Source: Pseudomonadota bacterium | GTDB taxonomy: Bacteria > Pseudomonadota > Alphaproteobacteria > Caulobacterales > Caulobacteraceae | Length of the DNA: 7,374 nucleotides | Direction of reading: 5' to 3' | Assembly: GCA_023433585.1 (NCBI GenBank) | Contig: JAEZCL010000054.1 | Location: 1 to 7,374 of the forward strand | Shown: in pieces, positions 1 through 5,740 of the stretch | How positions within the stretch are numbered: the first letter of the stretch is position 1 | Layout of the letters: every line of letters starts with the position of its first letter | Program-made: the position numbers and the translations under genes | Notes under the pieces: generated by a model | The model's database searches: none | What the model was told of the DNA's origin: nothing | Seen by the model: the letters and a program-made list of their open reading frames with translations, nothing else

Positions 1-1473
1 CTCTACGAAAAGGTCTGGGACCGACACGTGGTGACGCCCGAGACGGCGGATACGCCCGCCGTGCTCTATATCGACCTGCACCTGGTGCATGAGGTCACCA
101 GCCCGCAGGCGTTCGCGGAGATCGAGCGGCGGGGCCTGAAAGTGCGACGACCCGACCGGACCTTCGCCACCCTGGACCATTCCACCCCGACCCTGCCGCC
201 CGGACCGGACGGCGAGCGGCCCTATTACACGGTGGCGGGCAAAGCCCAGGTCGAGACGCTTGAGAAGAACTGCGCCGCCCACGGGGTGTCGCTGGCCGGA
301 TGGGATTCGGACCAGCGCGGCGTGGTCCACGTCATGGGGCCGGAACTGGGCCTGACCCAGCCGGGCATGACGGTGGTCTGCGGCGACAGCCACACCGCCA
401 CCCACGGCGCCTTCGGGGCGCTGGCCTTCGGCATCGGCACCTCGGAGGTCGGCCATGTGCTGGCGACCCAGTGCCTGTTGCAGAGGAAGGCCAAGACCCT
501 GCGCGTGACGGTGGACGGACAGCTTCAGCCGGGCGTGTCGGGCAAGGATGTGGCCCTGGCCGTGATCGCGGCCCTCGGCTTCGGCGGGGGCACCGGCTAC
601 GTCATTGAATACGCGGGCGAGGCGATCCGGTCGCTGGACATGGAGGGGCGCATGACCCTGTGCAACATGTCCATCGAGGCGGGCGCGCGGGCGGGCATGA
701 TCGCCCCGGACCAGACCACGGTGGACTGGCTGCGCGGGCGGCGTCATGCGCCGCAAGGGCAGGCGTTCGAGCGGGCGGCGGCGGACTGGCTGAGCCTGGT
801 GTCCGACCCCGGCGCGAAGTTCGACAAGGAGGTGCGGCTGGACGGGTCGGCCATAGCGCCCATGGCCACCTGGGGCACCACGCCGGACGCGGGCGCGGCC
901 ATCGGCGCCCCTGTCCCCGCACCGAAGTCCGACAGTGATCGCAAGGCCCTGGCCTATATGGGCTTCGAGGCGGGACGCGCGACGACGGACCAGCCGGTGG
1001 ACGTGGTGTTCATCGGTTCTTGCACCAACGGGCGTCTGCCCGACCTGCGCGCCGCCGCCGCCATCCTGGAGGGCCGCCGGGTCAAGCCGGGAATGCGGGT
1101 TCTGGTGGTGCCCGGCTCCGAGGCCGTGCGCCGCGACGCCGAGGCCGAAGGGCTGGACCGGGTGTTCACCGAGGCGGGTGCGGAATGGCGCATCCCCGGA
1201 TGCTCCATGTGCCTGGCCATGAACGGCGACATGGTGGGGCCGGGCCAACTGGCGGTGTCCACCTCCAACCGCAATTTCGAGGGCCGTCAGGGACCGGGTG
1301 CGCGCACCATCCTGGCCAGCCCGGCCACGGCGGCGGCCACCGCCGTCATGGGTGTGCTGACCGATCCGCGGGTGTTCATGCCCCTCAAGCAGGCGAGCGC
1401 CGCGTGCGAGCCGGTAGGGGAAGCCCCCCTCAAGCAGGCGAGCGCCGCGCGCGAGCCGATAGGGGAAGCATGA
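1..1473 (+). CDS. leuC: 3-isopropylmalate dehydratase large subunit, 5'-partial
   Basis: LeuC and LeuD together form the isomerase that converts 2-isopropylmalate to 3-isopropylmalate in leucine synthesis, using a 4Fe-4S cluster in the cytoplasm. The frame is open from base 1 and already reads LYEKVWDRHVV, which in family members comes about four residues after the initiator. The true start therefore lies just outside the window, and the in-frame GTG at 28 is not the start. Visible motifs are VCGDSHTATHGAFGALAFG, EGRMTLCNM, FIGSCTNGR and PGCSMCLAMN. The three cluster cysteines are codons 341, 401 and 404 counted from base 1, with the family's spacing. The family's usual end falls near VLTDPRVFM (codon 460). 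Beyond it is a 30-residue tail, PLKQASAACEPVGEA followed by PLKQASAAREPIGEA, encoded by two hairpin repeats at 1381-1465. The stop overlaps the leuD start region, so translation is probably coupled. Confidence 0.96.
   Translation, partial: LYEKVWDRHVVTPETADTPAVLYIDLHLVHEVTSPQAFAEIERRGLKVRRPDRTFATLDHSTPTLPPGPDGERPYYTVAGKAQVETLEKNCAAHGVSLAGWDSDQRGVVHVMGPELGLTQPGMTVVCGDSHTATHGAFGALAFGIGTSEVGHVLATQCLLQRKAKTLRVTVDGQLQPGVSGKDVALAVIAALGFGGGTGYVIEYAGEAIRSLDMEGRMTLCNMSIEAGARAGMIAPDQTTVDWLRGRRHAPQGQAFERAAADWLSLVSDPGAKFDKEVRLDGSAIAPMATWGTTPDAGAAIGAPVPAPKSDSDRKALAYMGFEAGRATTDQPVDVVFIGSCTNGRLPDLRAAAAILEGRRVKPGMRVLVVPGSEAVRRDAEAEGLDRVFTEAGAEWRIPGCSMCLAMNGDMVGPGQLAVSTSNRNFEGRQGPGARTILASPATAAATAVMGVLTDPRVFMPLKQASAACEPVGEAPLKQASAAREPIGEA
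1381..1465 (+). repeat. hairpin repeat copies 1 and 2 (tandem, inside leuC 3' end)
   Basis: Copy 1 is 1381-1420 and copy 2 is 1426-1465. The repeating unit is 45 bp, exactly 15 codons. Each copy has an outer stem CCCCT with AGGGG, an internal loop with CAAGCA on the left and GGT (copy 1) or GAT (copy 2) on the right, a GGC/GCC clamp, opposed GA and GA, and an inner stem closed by a CGC loop. The inner stem is GCGC with GTGC in copy 1 (one G-T pair) and GCGC with GCGC in copy 2. These are the only copies with a 3-bp clamp. They are translated as the tail of LeuC and their right end forms the leuD ribosome binding site. Confidence 0.9.
1461..1466 (+). promoter_or_regulatory. leuD Shine-Dalgarno site formed by the repeat end
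   Basis: AGGGGA lies 6 nt before the ATG at 1473 and 3 nt before the ATG at 1470, which favours 1473 as the leuD start. The AGGGG is also the closing arm of the outer stem of hairpin repeat copy 2. Folding of that repeat in the mRNA could therefore hide the ribosome binding site; this effect is an inference. Confidence 0.65.
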
Positions 1474-2060
1474 TGCCTGAGCCGTTCAAGACGCTGACAT
1501 CGGGTACTGTGGTGTTCACCCAGTCGAACATCGACACGGACCAGATCATTCCGGGGCGGTTCCTGACCACCACCACGCGCGAGGGGCTGGGCGCCCACGC
1601 CTTCCATGACTGGCGCTATGAAGCCGACGGTTCGGCCAAGCCGGAGGCGGTGCTGAACCGCATCGACCCGGCCGAGCGCCGCATCCTGATCGCGGGGGAC
1701 AATTTCGCCTGCGGCTCGTCGCGCGAGCACGCGCCCTGGGCGCTGCTGGATTACGGGTTCCGGGCGGTGGTCTCGACCTCGATCGCCGACATCTTCACCT
1801 CCAACGCCCTCAAGAACGGGCTTCTGCCCATCGTGGTCAGCCAGACGGTCTGGGACGATCTGGTCGCGCACCCGGACCAGCCGGTGACCATCGACCTGGA
1901 GGCCGAGACCATCCAGCGCGGCAACGCCGAACCGGTGGGCTTCAAGGTGGAGTCCTTCGCCCGCCGATGCCTGCTGGACGGGGTGGACGCCCTCGGCTGG
2001 CTGAACGCACGACTGCCCGACATCGAAGCCTTTGAACGCCGTCAACAGGAACCCGCGTGA
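1473..2060 (+). CDS. leuD: 3-isopropylmalate dehydratase small subunit
   Basis: This is the small (swivel-domain) partner of LeuC in the isopropylmalate isomerase. With the ATG at 1473 the product is 195 residues, near the roughly 200 usual for the family. The N-terminal part reads NIDTDQIIPGRFL, the substrate-side motif of LeuD. The central stretch GDNFACGSSREHAPWALLDY followed by STSIADIFTSNALKNGLLP is characteristic. An ATG at 1470 is also in frame and would add one Met; 1473 has the better spacing from AGGGGA. The start overlaps the leuC stop (TGA at 1471-1473), and the stop at 2058-2060 overlaps the leuB start. All three genes therefore appear translationally coupled. No truncation or missing motif is seen. 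Confidence 0.96.
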   Translation: MPEPFKTLTSGTVVFTQSNIDTDQIIPGRFLTTTTREGLGAHAFHDWRYEADGSAKPEAVLNRIDPAERRILIAGDNFACGSSREHAPWALLDYGFRAVVSTSIADIFTSNALKNGLLPIVVSQTVWDDLVAHPDQPVTIDLEAETIQRGNAEPVGFKVESFARRCLLDGVDALGWLNARLPDIEAFERRQQEPA

Positions 2061-3160
2061 TGACCTCGCATCAGGAACATTCCATCGTCGTCCTGCCCGG
2101 CGACGGCGTCGGGCCGGAGGTCACGGCCGTGGCCCGCGCCGTGCTGAACTGCGTCGGTGATTTCTATGGCCGCCGCTTCCGCTATCAGGAGCACCTGATC
2201 GGCGGCGCGGCCATCGATGCGACGGGCGATCCCCTGCCGGACGAGACGAAACAGGCCTGTCTGGCCGCCGAGGCGGTGCTGCTGGGCGCCGTGGGCGGGC
2301 CGAAGTGGGACGGGGCGCCGCGCCGTCCGGAAGAAGGGCTGCTGGCCATCCGCAAGGCCATGGGCCTGTACGCCAACCTGCGCCCGCTGCAGGTCTCGCC
2401 GGTCATGGCCCACCGCTCGCCCCTGAAGAAGGAGATCGTGGAGGGCGTGGACCTGATCGTCTTCCGCGAACTGACCGGCGGAGTCTATTTCGGTGAGAAG
2501 ACCCGCACCGAAACCTCGGCCTCGGATCTGTGCAGCTATACGGTCGAGGAAATCGAGCGGGTGACGCGCGCCGCCTTCCAGACCGCTCGTCAGCGGCGCG
2601 GCAAGGTCACCTCGGTGGACAAGGCCAACGTCATGGAGACCAGCCGTTTATGGCGCGAGGTGGTCACGCGCGTCCATGCCGAGGAATACCCCGACATCAC
2701 CCTGGAGCACGCCCTGGTGGACTCCATGGCCATGCACCTGATCCGCCGCCCGCGCGACTATGACGTCATCCTGACCGAGAACATGTTCGGCGACATCCTG
2801 TCGGACGAGATCTCGGTGCTGGGCGGGTCCATCGGCTTGCTGCCGTCGGCCTCGCTGGGGACCGAGGGGCCGGGGCTGTTCGAGCCGATCCACGGCTCGG
2901 CGCCGGACATCGCGGGCCAGGACCTGGCCAACCCGGTGGGCATGGTGCTGTCCGCCGCCCTGATGCTGCGCCACTCCCTGAAGCTGGAGGACGAGGCCGA
3001 CGCCATCGAGGCGGCGGTGGCGGCGGTGCTGGCCTCGGGCGCGGTGACCGGCGACCTGGGCGGGAACCTGGGCTGCCGCGCGGCCGGGGAGGCCATCTGC
3101 GACGCCCTGCGCGCCATCCACTGGGCCGCCGCCCACCGGGTCCAGATGCACTGGGCCTGA
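2060..3160 (+). CDS. leuB: 3-isopropylmalate dehydrogenase
   Basis: LeuB oxidises 3-isopropylmalate with NAD+, with decarboxylation to 2-oxoisocaproate, a late step of leucine synthesis, in the cytoplasm. The 366-residue product is about the family length. Motifs seen in order are VLPGDGVGPEV near the N-terminus, GLYANLRPLQ (substrate arginines), FRELTGGVYFG, and VDKANVMETSRLWR, which contains the catalytic lysine. Further on are NMFGDILSDEISVLGGSIG with the metal-binding aspartates, and FEPIHGSAPDIAGQ in the cofactor region. The ATG at 2060 overlaps the leuD stop (TGATG) and has AGGA at 2047-2050 with 9 nt spacing. A GTG at 2057 is also possible. The C-terminal end, about ten residues ending VQMHWA, looks longer than in common homologs. 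The gene is last in the operon, and a terminator follows 84 bp after the stop. Confidence 0.97.
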   Translation: MTSHQEHSIVVLPGDGVGPEVTAVARAVLNCVGDFYGRRFRYQEHLIGGAAIDATGDPLPDETKQACLAAEAVLLGAVGGPKWDGAPRRPEEGLLAIRKAMGLYANLRPLQVSPVMAHRSPLKKEIVEGVDLIVFRELTGGVYFGEKTRTETSASDLCSYTVEEIERVTRAAFQTARQRRGKVTSVDKANVMETSRLWREVVTRVHAEEYPDITLEHALVDSMAMHLIRRPRDYDVILTENMFGDILSDEISVLGGSIGLLPSASLGTEGPGLFEPIHGSAPDIAGQDLANPVGMVLSAALMLRHSLKLEDEADAIEAAVAAVLASGAVTGDLGGNLGCRAAGEAICDALRAIHWAAAHRVQMHWA

Positions 3161-3171
3161 AGATTTTCAAG

Positions 3172-3242
3172 GTTTCGCGCCCCGCCCTACGGGACCGCGA
3201 AACGTCGTGCATCGTCGCCCCCCAAAAGCCGATGCACGACGT
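3172..3242 (+). other. two consecutive perfect inverted repeats after leuB
   Basis: GTTTCGCG at 3172-3179 is the reverse complement of 3196-3203. A 13-bp arm at 3202-3214 is the exact reverse complement of 3230-3242, with a 15-nt loop. Neither is followed by a T-tract, so neither is an intrinsic terminator by itself. They form a string of three hairpins with the true terminator that starts 2 nt later. They may protect the 3' end of the leu mRNA or bind a protein; the function is not known. Confidence 0.6.
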
Positions 3243-3243
3243 C

Positions 3244-3292
3244 GAAGCCCCGCCGGTTCCCCTGAGCCGCCGGCGGGGCTTCTTTCTTTTTT
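3244..3292 (+). terminator. intrinsic terminator of the leuCDB operon
   Basis: A perfect 13-bp GC-rich stem (3244-3256 with 3270-3282) and a 13-nt loop are followed directly by TTTCTTTTTT at 3283-3292. This is a textbook rho-independent terminator, 84 bp after the leuB stop. Confidence 0.93.
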
Positions 3293-3294
3293 GG

Positions 3295-3378
3295 CCTACC
3301 GCTCGGCGCGCGGCGCCTCGCTGCTTGAGGGGGTATTCCGGCCCTATGCTCGCGTCGCGGACGCTCGCGGCTTGAGGG
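3295..3378 (-). repeat. hairpin repeat copies 3 and 4 (tandem, minus orientation)
   Basis: Copy 3 is 3295-3330 and copy 4 is 3342-3378. Read on the minus strand, copy 3 has clamp GC/GC, opposed GA and GA, and inner stem GGCGC with GCGCC around CGC. Copy 4 has the same clamp and GA pair but inner stem GCGTC with GACGC around CGC, so both stem strands changed together. Copy 4 departs from the loop consensus (CAAGCC for CAAGCA, and AT for GGT). The pair begins 2 bp after the T-tract of the leu terminator and lies 3' of the minus-strand transglycosylase gene. Confidence 0.85.
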
Positions 3379-3382
3379 CGAT

Positions 3383-3610
3383 TTCCTTCTCCGATTGGAG
3401 ACCTTTGCGTAATTCCTATCTCCGCTCATCCCGGCGAATGCCGGGATCCAGATGGCATGGCTCGATCTTCGGCAAGGCGAGGCGCGTCAGGCTTTCCAGC
3501 CGCCCGCGCCTTATGATCTGGACCCCGGCATTCGCCGGGGCGAGCGGTCGGGGGTAAAGCCGACGCCCACACTTTAAGAATTACGCAAAGGTCTCCATCG
3601 GGAGAGGGAA
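3383..3610. mobile_element. 228-bp nested palindromic (MITE-like) element
   Basis: The outer inverted repeats are 3383-3415 and 3578-3610. They match at 29 of 33 positions, including a perfect 19-bp core (GGAGACCTTTGCGTAATTC at 3397-3415). A second inverted repeat is nested inside (3423-3453 with 3516-3546, 28 of 31 matching), and each of its arms is itself a hairpin (CCCGGC, GAAT, GCCGGG in the left arm). That inner arm resembles a dispersed element widely seen in proteobacterial genomes (CATCCCGGCGAATGCCGGG). No ORF of note lies inside. It ends 5 bp from the transglycosylase stop codon. It is either a non-autonomous element with terminal inverted repeats or a compound intergenic palindrome. 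I see no clear target-site duplication. Confidence 0.6.
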
Positions 3611-3615
3611 CGAGC

Positions 3616-4872
3616 CTACCGTCCCGTCTCGGCGATCAGGCGGTCGGCGAGGGCGGCGGTCAGGTGGCCGTCGGGGATCAGGCCGTTGGCCTGCTGCCAG
3701 GCGCGCAGGGCCCGGCGGGTGCCCGCGCCGACGACGCCGTCTATGCCGCCAGGATCGAAACCCGCCGCCGTCAGGGCGCGCTGGGCGCCCAGACGCTGGT
3801 CCCGTGACAGGGGCGCCTCGTCGGGCCAGGCCGCAACCAGGCCGGGACGGCCCGCGATCCCGTCCGCCGTCATGCCGATGGCCAGCGCATAGGCCACCGA
3901 GTTGTTGTAGCGGCGGATCACATAGTGGTTGGGCAGGGCCAGGAAGGCCGGGCCGCGTGCGCCCTGGGGCAGCAGGATTGTCGCGTCTTCGGCCTGTTCG
4001 GCCGTGCCGGGCGCGCCGCCCCGGGCCAGGACCACGCCCCGCTCGGCCCAGAAGGACCAGGGGCGCCGCTCGCCCTCGGCCAGAGCGTAGTCGAAGCCTT
4101 GGGGCAGGGTGACTTCATGATGCCAGCGCTGGCCGCGCTTCCAGCCCGCGTTCTGAAGCAGGTGCGCCGCCGACATCAGGGCGTCGGCGGGCGAGCCCCA
4201 GATGTCCACCACCCCGTCGCCGTCGCCGTCGACGGCCAGGCGGCGATAGTTGTCAGGCATGAACTGGCTCTGGCCCATCGCCCCCGCCCAGGAGCCCTTC
4301 AAGCGAGCGCGCGGCGCCCGGCCCTCGACGATGATGGTCAGGGCCTCGCGCAACTGGCCCTCGGCCCAGTCGCGGCGGCGCCCGTCGTGCGCCAGGGTGG
4401 CCAGGGAGCGGATCACGTCATGATCGCCCTGGACCTGGCCGAAGGCGCTTTCCTGAGCCCAGATGCCCACCAGGATTTCGGGCGGCACGCCGTAACGCGC
4501 CTCGGCGGCCTGCGGAGCCTGGGACAGCCGGTCGCGGCCCTGGCTGATGCGCTGGGCGCTGACGGCGTTCTGGACATAGGCGCCGACGGGACGGCTGAAT
4601 TCCGGCTGGTTGCCGTCCAGGCGGATGACGCTCGGGTCCGGCGTCAGGCCCGCCAGTTCGCGCTCGAAGGCCGCGCGGTTCGCGCCGCCATGACGGTTCA
4701 GGAACCCCTGCTTCCAGCCTTCGAAGGTCGATTCGTCATAGGCGATGGCCTGAACCGCCGCCGTCGGGGCGACGGTCGGTTGAGCCGCCTGGGCGAGCGA
4801 CCCGTGCGGCGGCTCGGGGATCAAGGGCGCACAGGCGGCCGTGAGGCCGATCAGGAGGAGACGAATTTTCAT
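3616..4872 (-). CDS. lytic murein transglycosylase, MltB/SLT_2 type with peptidoglycan-binding domain
   Basis: The enzyme cleaves peptidoglycan glycan strands in the periplasm, forming 1,6-anhydro-MurNAc ends. With the ATG at 4872 it has 418 residues. Residues 1-30 look like a signal peptide (MKIRLLLIGLTAAC then an Ala-rich stretch). Cys14 could be a lipoprotein site, but T at -3 is a poor lipobox. Residues about 43-350 form the SLT_2 catalytic domain. The likely catalytic Glu141 lies in IWAQESAFG, followed by GAMGQSQFMPDNY. The motif DGDGDGVVDIWG near residues 215-226 resembles the EF-hand-like calcium loop of Slt35/MltB. Residues about 355-418 form a PG_binding_1 domain (QRALTAAGFDPGGIDGVVG). 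AGG at 4883-4881 is 8 nt from the ATG; a GTG one codon upstream is an alternative. The gene is monocistronic and convergent with leuCDB. Confidence 0.93.
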   Translation of the reverse strand: MKIRLLLIGLTAACAPLIPEPPHGSLAQAAQPTVAPTAAVQAIAYDESTFEGWKQGFLNRHGGANRAAFERELAGLTPDPSVIRLDGNQPEFSRPVGAYVQNAVSAQRISQGRDRLSQAPQAAEARYGVPPEILVGIWAQESAFGQVQGDHDVIRSLATLAHDGRRRDWAEGQLREALTIIVEGRAPRARLKGSWAGAMGQSQFMPDNYRRLAVDGDGDGVVDIWGSPADALMSAAHLLQNAGWKRGQRWHHEVTLPQGFDYALAEGERRPWSFWAERGVVLARGGAPGTAEQAEDATILLPQGARGPAFLALPNHYVIRRYNNSVAYALAIGMTADGIAGRPGLVAAWPDEAPLSRDQRLGAQRALTAAGFDPGGIDGVVGAGTRRALRAWQQANGLIPDGHLTAALADRLIAETGR

Positions 4873-5047
4873 CACCCATACCTAATGCGCCTCGCCGCAA
4901 CGTCGCAATCACAAGCGCGCGAAGGGTGGCGAGCGTTGCGCCCCGGCCTCACATTCTCATGCTCCGTGGCGATGGAGAAGCGAACGGTAACCCTGTCTCG
5001 TCGGCATCCGTTAACTCGCCGATGCTATCCAGCCTCGTCCTCGATGC
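4873..5047. other. intergenic region between the transglycosylase gene and the tRNA
   Basis: These 175 bp must hold the minus-strand promoter of the transglycosylase gene and the plus-strand promoter of the tRNA. GCTATCC at 5024-5030 resembles the Caulobacter -10 element and is correctly placed for the tRNA, but no convincing -35 pairs with it. I see no repeat copy or ORF that can be supported here. Confidence 0.4.
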
Positions 5048-5123
5048 GGCCTGGTGGCGGAGAGGCGACGCAGCGGACGGCAAATCCGCAGACCCTCCGT
5101 TCGAGTCGGAGGCCAGGCCTCCA
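5048..5123 (+). tRNA. tRNA-Cys(GCA)-like gene with atypical anticodon loop
   Basis: The acceptor stem is GGCCTGG (5048-5054) with CCAGGCC (5113-5119), followed by discriminator T and encoded CCA (5120-5123); T73 is a cysteine identity element. The D arm GCG/CGC has the expected A14 and GG. The anticodon stem GCGGA/TCCGC encloses the loop CGGCAAA, giving anticodon GCA at 5080-5082. The T loop is TTCGAGT. Two features are odd. Position 33 is G (5079) where almost all tRNAs have T. There is also one extra G at 5112 between the usual 5-bp T stem and the acceptor stem. It pairs with C5094 to give a 6-bp T stem and a 13-bp acceptor/T helix. The gene may be functional but unusual, or a degenerate second copy. 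A T-rich tract follows at 5124-5133. Confidence 0.78.
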
Positions 5124-5133
5124 TCTTTCTTTT

Positions 5134-5277
5134 CCCTACCGCTCGCGCCGCGGGCGCTCGCTGCTAGAGGGAACAGTCTTTCTTTCCCTACCGCTCGGCG
5201 CGCGGCGCCTTGCTGCTTGAGGGAACAGTCCTGCTTTGTCCCCACCGCTCGCGCCGCGGGCGCTCGCTGCTTGAGGG
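5134..5277 (-). repeat. hairpin repeat copies 5, 6 and 7 (tandem triple, minus orientation)
   Basis: The copies are 5134-5171, 5186-5223 and 5240-5277, each 38 bp, with start-to-start distances of 52 and 54 bp. Read on the minus strand, inner stems are GCGCC/GGCGC (copies 5 and 7) and GGCGC/GCGCC (copy 6), all around CGC. The second type is the swapped version of the first, so pairing is kept. Copy 6 has AA opposite GA in place of GA opposite GA. Copy 5 has CTAGCA for CAAGCA. AACAGTC follows copies 5 and 6 on the plus strand, and TCTTTCTTT precedes both, so the duplicated unit is longer than the hairpin. The array lies between the tRNA and the rpmJ promoter. Confidence 0.9.
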
Positions 5278-5345
5278 CGCATCTGCTCGTCCTGAGCTTC
5301 CGTGCGGTGGAGGGTTTTTTGCGAGCCGTAGAGCGTGGTTTCCCG

Positions 5346-5375
5346 TTGACAGGACGGGGGCGGCTGACCTATAGC
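5346..5375 (+). promoter_or_regulatory. sigma-70 promoter of rpmJ
   Basis: The -35 TTGACA (5346-5351) matches the consensus exactly. The -10 TATAGC (5370-5375) follows after an 18-nt spacer. Transcription would start near 5382, giving a leader of about 70 nt before the rpmJ ATG. The sequence between repeat copy 7 and this promoter (5278-5345) shows nothing else I can support. Confidence 0.75.
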
Positions 5376-5385
5376 CCCGTCTCCC

Positions 5386-5421
5386 CGCCGCAGGTCCGCT
5401 TGCGGCGTTTCGTTTTGCTTT
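5386..5421 (+). promoter_or_regulatory. leader hairpin with T-rich tail (possible attenuator) before rpmJ
   Basis: CGCCGCA (5386-5392) pairs with TGCGGCG (5401-5407) across an 8-nt loop. T-rich sequence follows (TTTCGTTTTGCTTT, 5408-5421). The hairpin lies just after the expected transcription start and well before the ATG. It resembles a weak intrinsic terminator or attenuator. A small second hairpin (GCCC, GAAT, GGGC at 5423-5434) sits just before the ribosome binding site. Regulation is inferred from structure only. Confidence 0.45.
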
Positions 5422-5451
5422 CGCCCGAATGGGCTCCGAAGGAATGAGACC

Positions 5452-5577
5452 ATGAAGGTCCGCAGCTCGCTCAAGTCGCTCAAGTCGCGCCACCGCGATT
5501 GCAAGATCGTGCGCCGCAAGGGCCGCGTCTATGTCATCAACAAGACCGACCCGCGCTTCAAGGCCAAGCAGGGCTGA
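5452..5577 (+). CDS. rpmJ: 50S ribosomal protein L36
   Basis: The 41-residue basic protein begins MKVRSSLKSLKSRHRDCKIV and ends NKTDPRFKAKQG. It is L36, the smallest protein of the large ribosomal subunit. It is the type that lacks the C3H zinc-ribbon residues, with only one Cys, as is usual in alphaproteobacteria. AAGGA (5439-5443) lies 8 nt before the ATG. The gene stands alone with its own promoter (5346-5375) and terminator (5654-5682), away from the main ribosomal protein operons. Confidence 0.96.
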   Translation: MKVRSSLKSLKSRHRDCKIVRRKGRVYVINKTDPRFKAKQG

Positions 5578-5589
5578 GGTTTTCAGCGC

Positions 5590-5622
5590 CTGACGTCCGG
5601 CGCGCGCCTCGCTGCTTGAGGG
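5590..5622 (-). repeat. hairpin repeat copy 8 (degenerate)
   Basis: Read on the minus strand the left half is intact: CCCT, CAAGCA, GC, GA, then GGCGC. The right half is eroded: GCGCC follows directly with no separate CGC loop, and the final GA, GC, GGT and AGGG are not recognisable as such. It lies in the 3' UTR of rpmJ between stop codon and terminator. Confidence 0.65.
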
Positions 5623-5653
5623 CGCCGCGCGCGCGGCGATGAAACGATCCACA

Positions 5654-5682
5654 GGCCACGGGTGTTTGTCCGTGGCCTTTTT
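5654..5682 (+). terminator. intrinsic terminator of rpmJ
   Basis: GGCCACGG (5654-5661) pairs perfectly with CCGTGGCC (5670-5677) over an 8-nt loop and is followed by TTTTT (5678-5682). Its position 77 bp after the rpmJ stop is appropriate. Confidence 0.85.
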
Positions 5683-5693
5683 CATGTCCGGCG

Positions 5694-5721
5694 TTGAGGC
5701 GGGTCGGCGGCGGCGCTAACC
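5694..5721 (+). promoter_or_regulatory. possible gapR promoter
   Basis: TTGAGG (5694-5699), a 16-nt spacer and CTAACC (5716-5721) form a plausible housekeeping promoter. The -10 with its preceding G (GCTAACC) partly resembles the Caulobacter -10 pattern. A start near 5728 would place repeat copies 9 and 10 inside the gapR 5' UTR. The match is moderate. Confidence 0.4.
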
Positions 5722-5740
5722 CAAGCTCAAACTGCATGAC

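Noticed and set aside
28..30. GTG at 28 as the leuC start
   Set aside because: The upstream codons encode LYEKVWDRH, the conserved LeuC N-terminus, so the true start lies outside the window.
1020..1469. Long N-terminal extension of LeuD in the same frame
   Set aside because: The extension overlaps the conserved part of leuC and has no similarity to LeuD. The real start is next to AGGGGA at 1461-1466.
1287..2045. 252-residue minus-strand open frame opposite leuC/leuD
   Set aside because: It is antisense to conserved leuD codons with third-position GC bias of the plus strand, and no domain is recognisable.
3925..5220. 431-residue plus-strand open frame antisense to the transglycosylase gene
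   Set aside because: It is a shadow of a GC-rich gene on the other strand. It also runs through the tRNA and repeat copies 5 and 6, and the peptide shows no recognisable domain.
5134..5277. CRISPR-like array of three repeats with 14-16 bp spacers
   Set aside because: Spacers are too short and partly identical, the repeats vary in their stems with compensating changes, and single and paired copies of the same element occur elsewhere. No cas gene is present.
5590..5682. Repeat copy 8 plus following GC-rich palindrome as the rpmJ terminator
   Set aside because: Neither has a T-tract, whereas the stem at 5654-5677 with TTTTT is a proper terminator.
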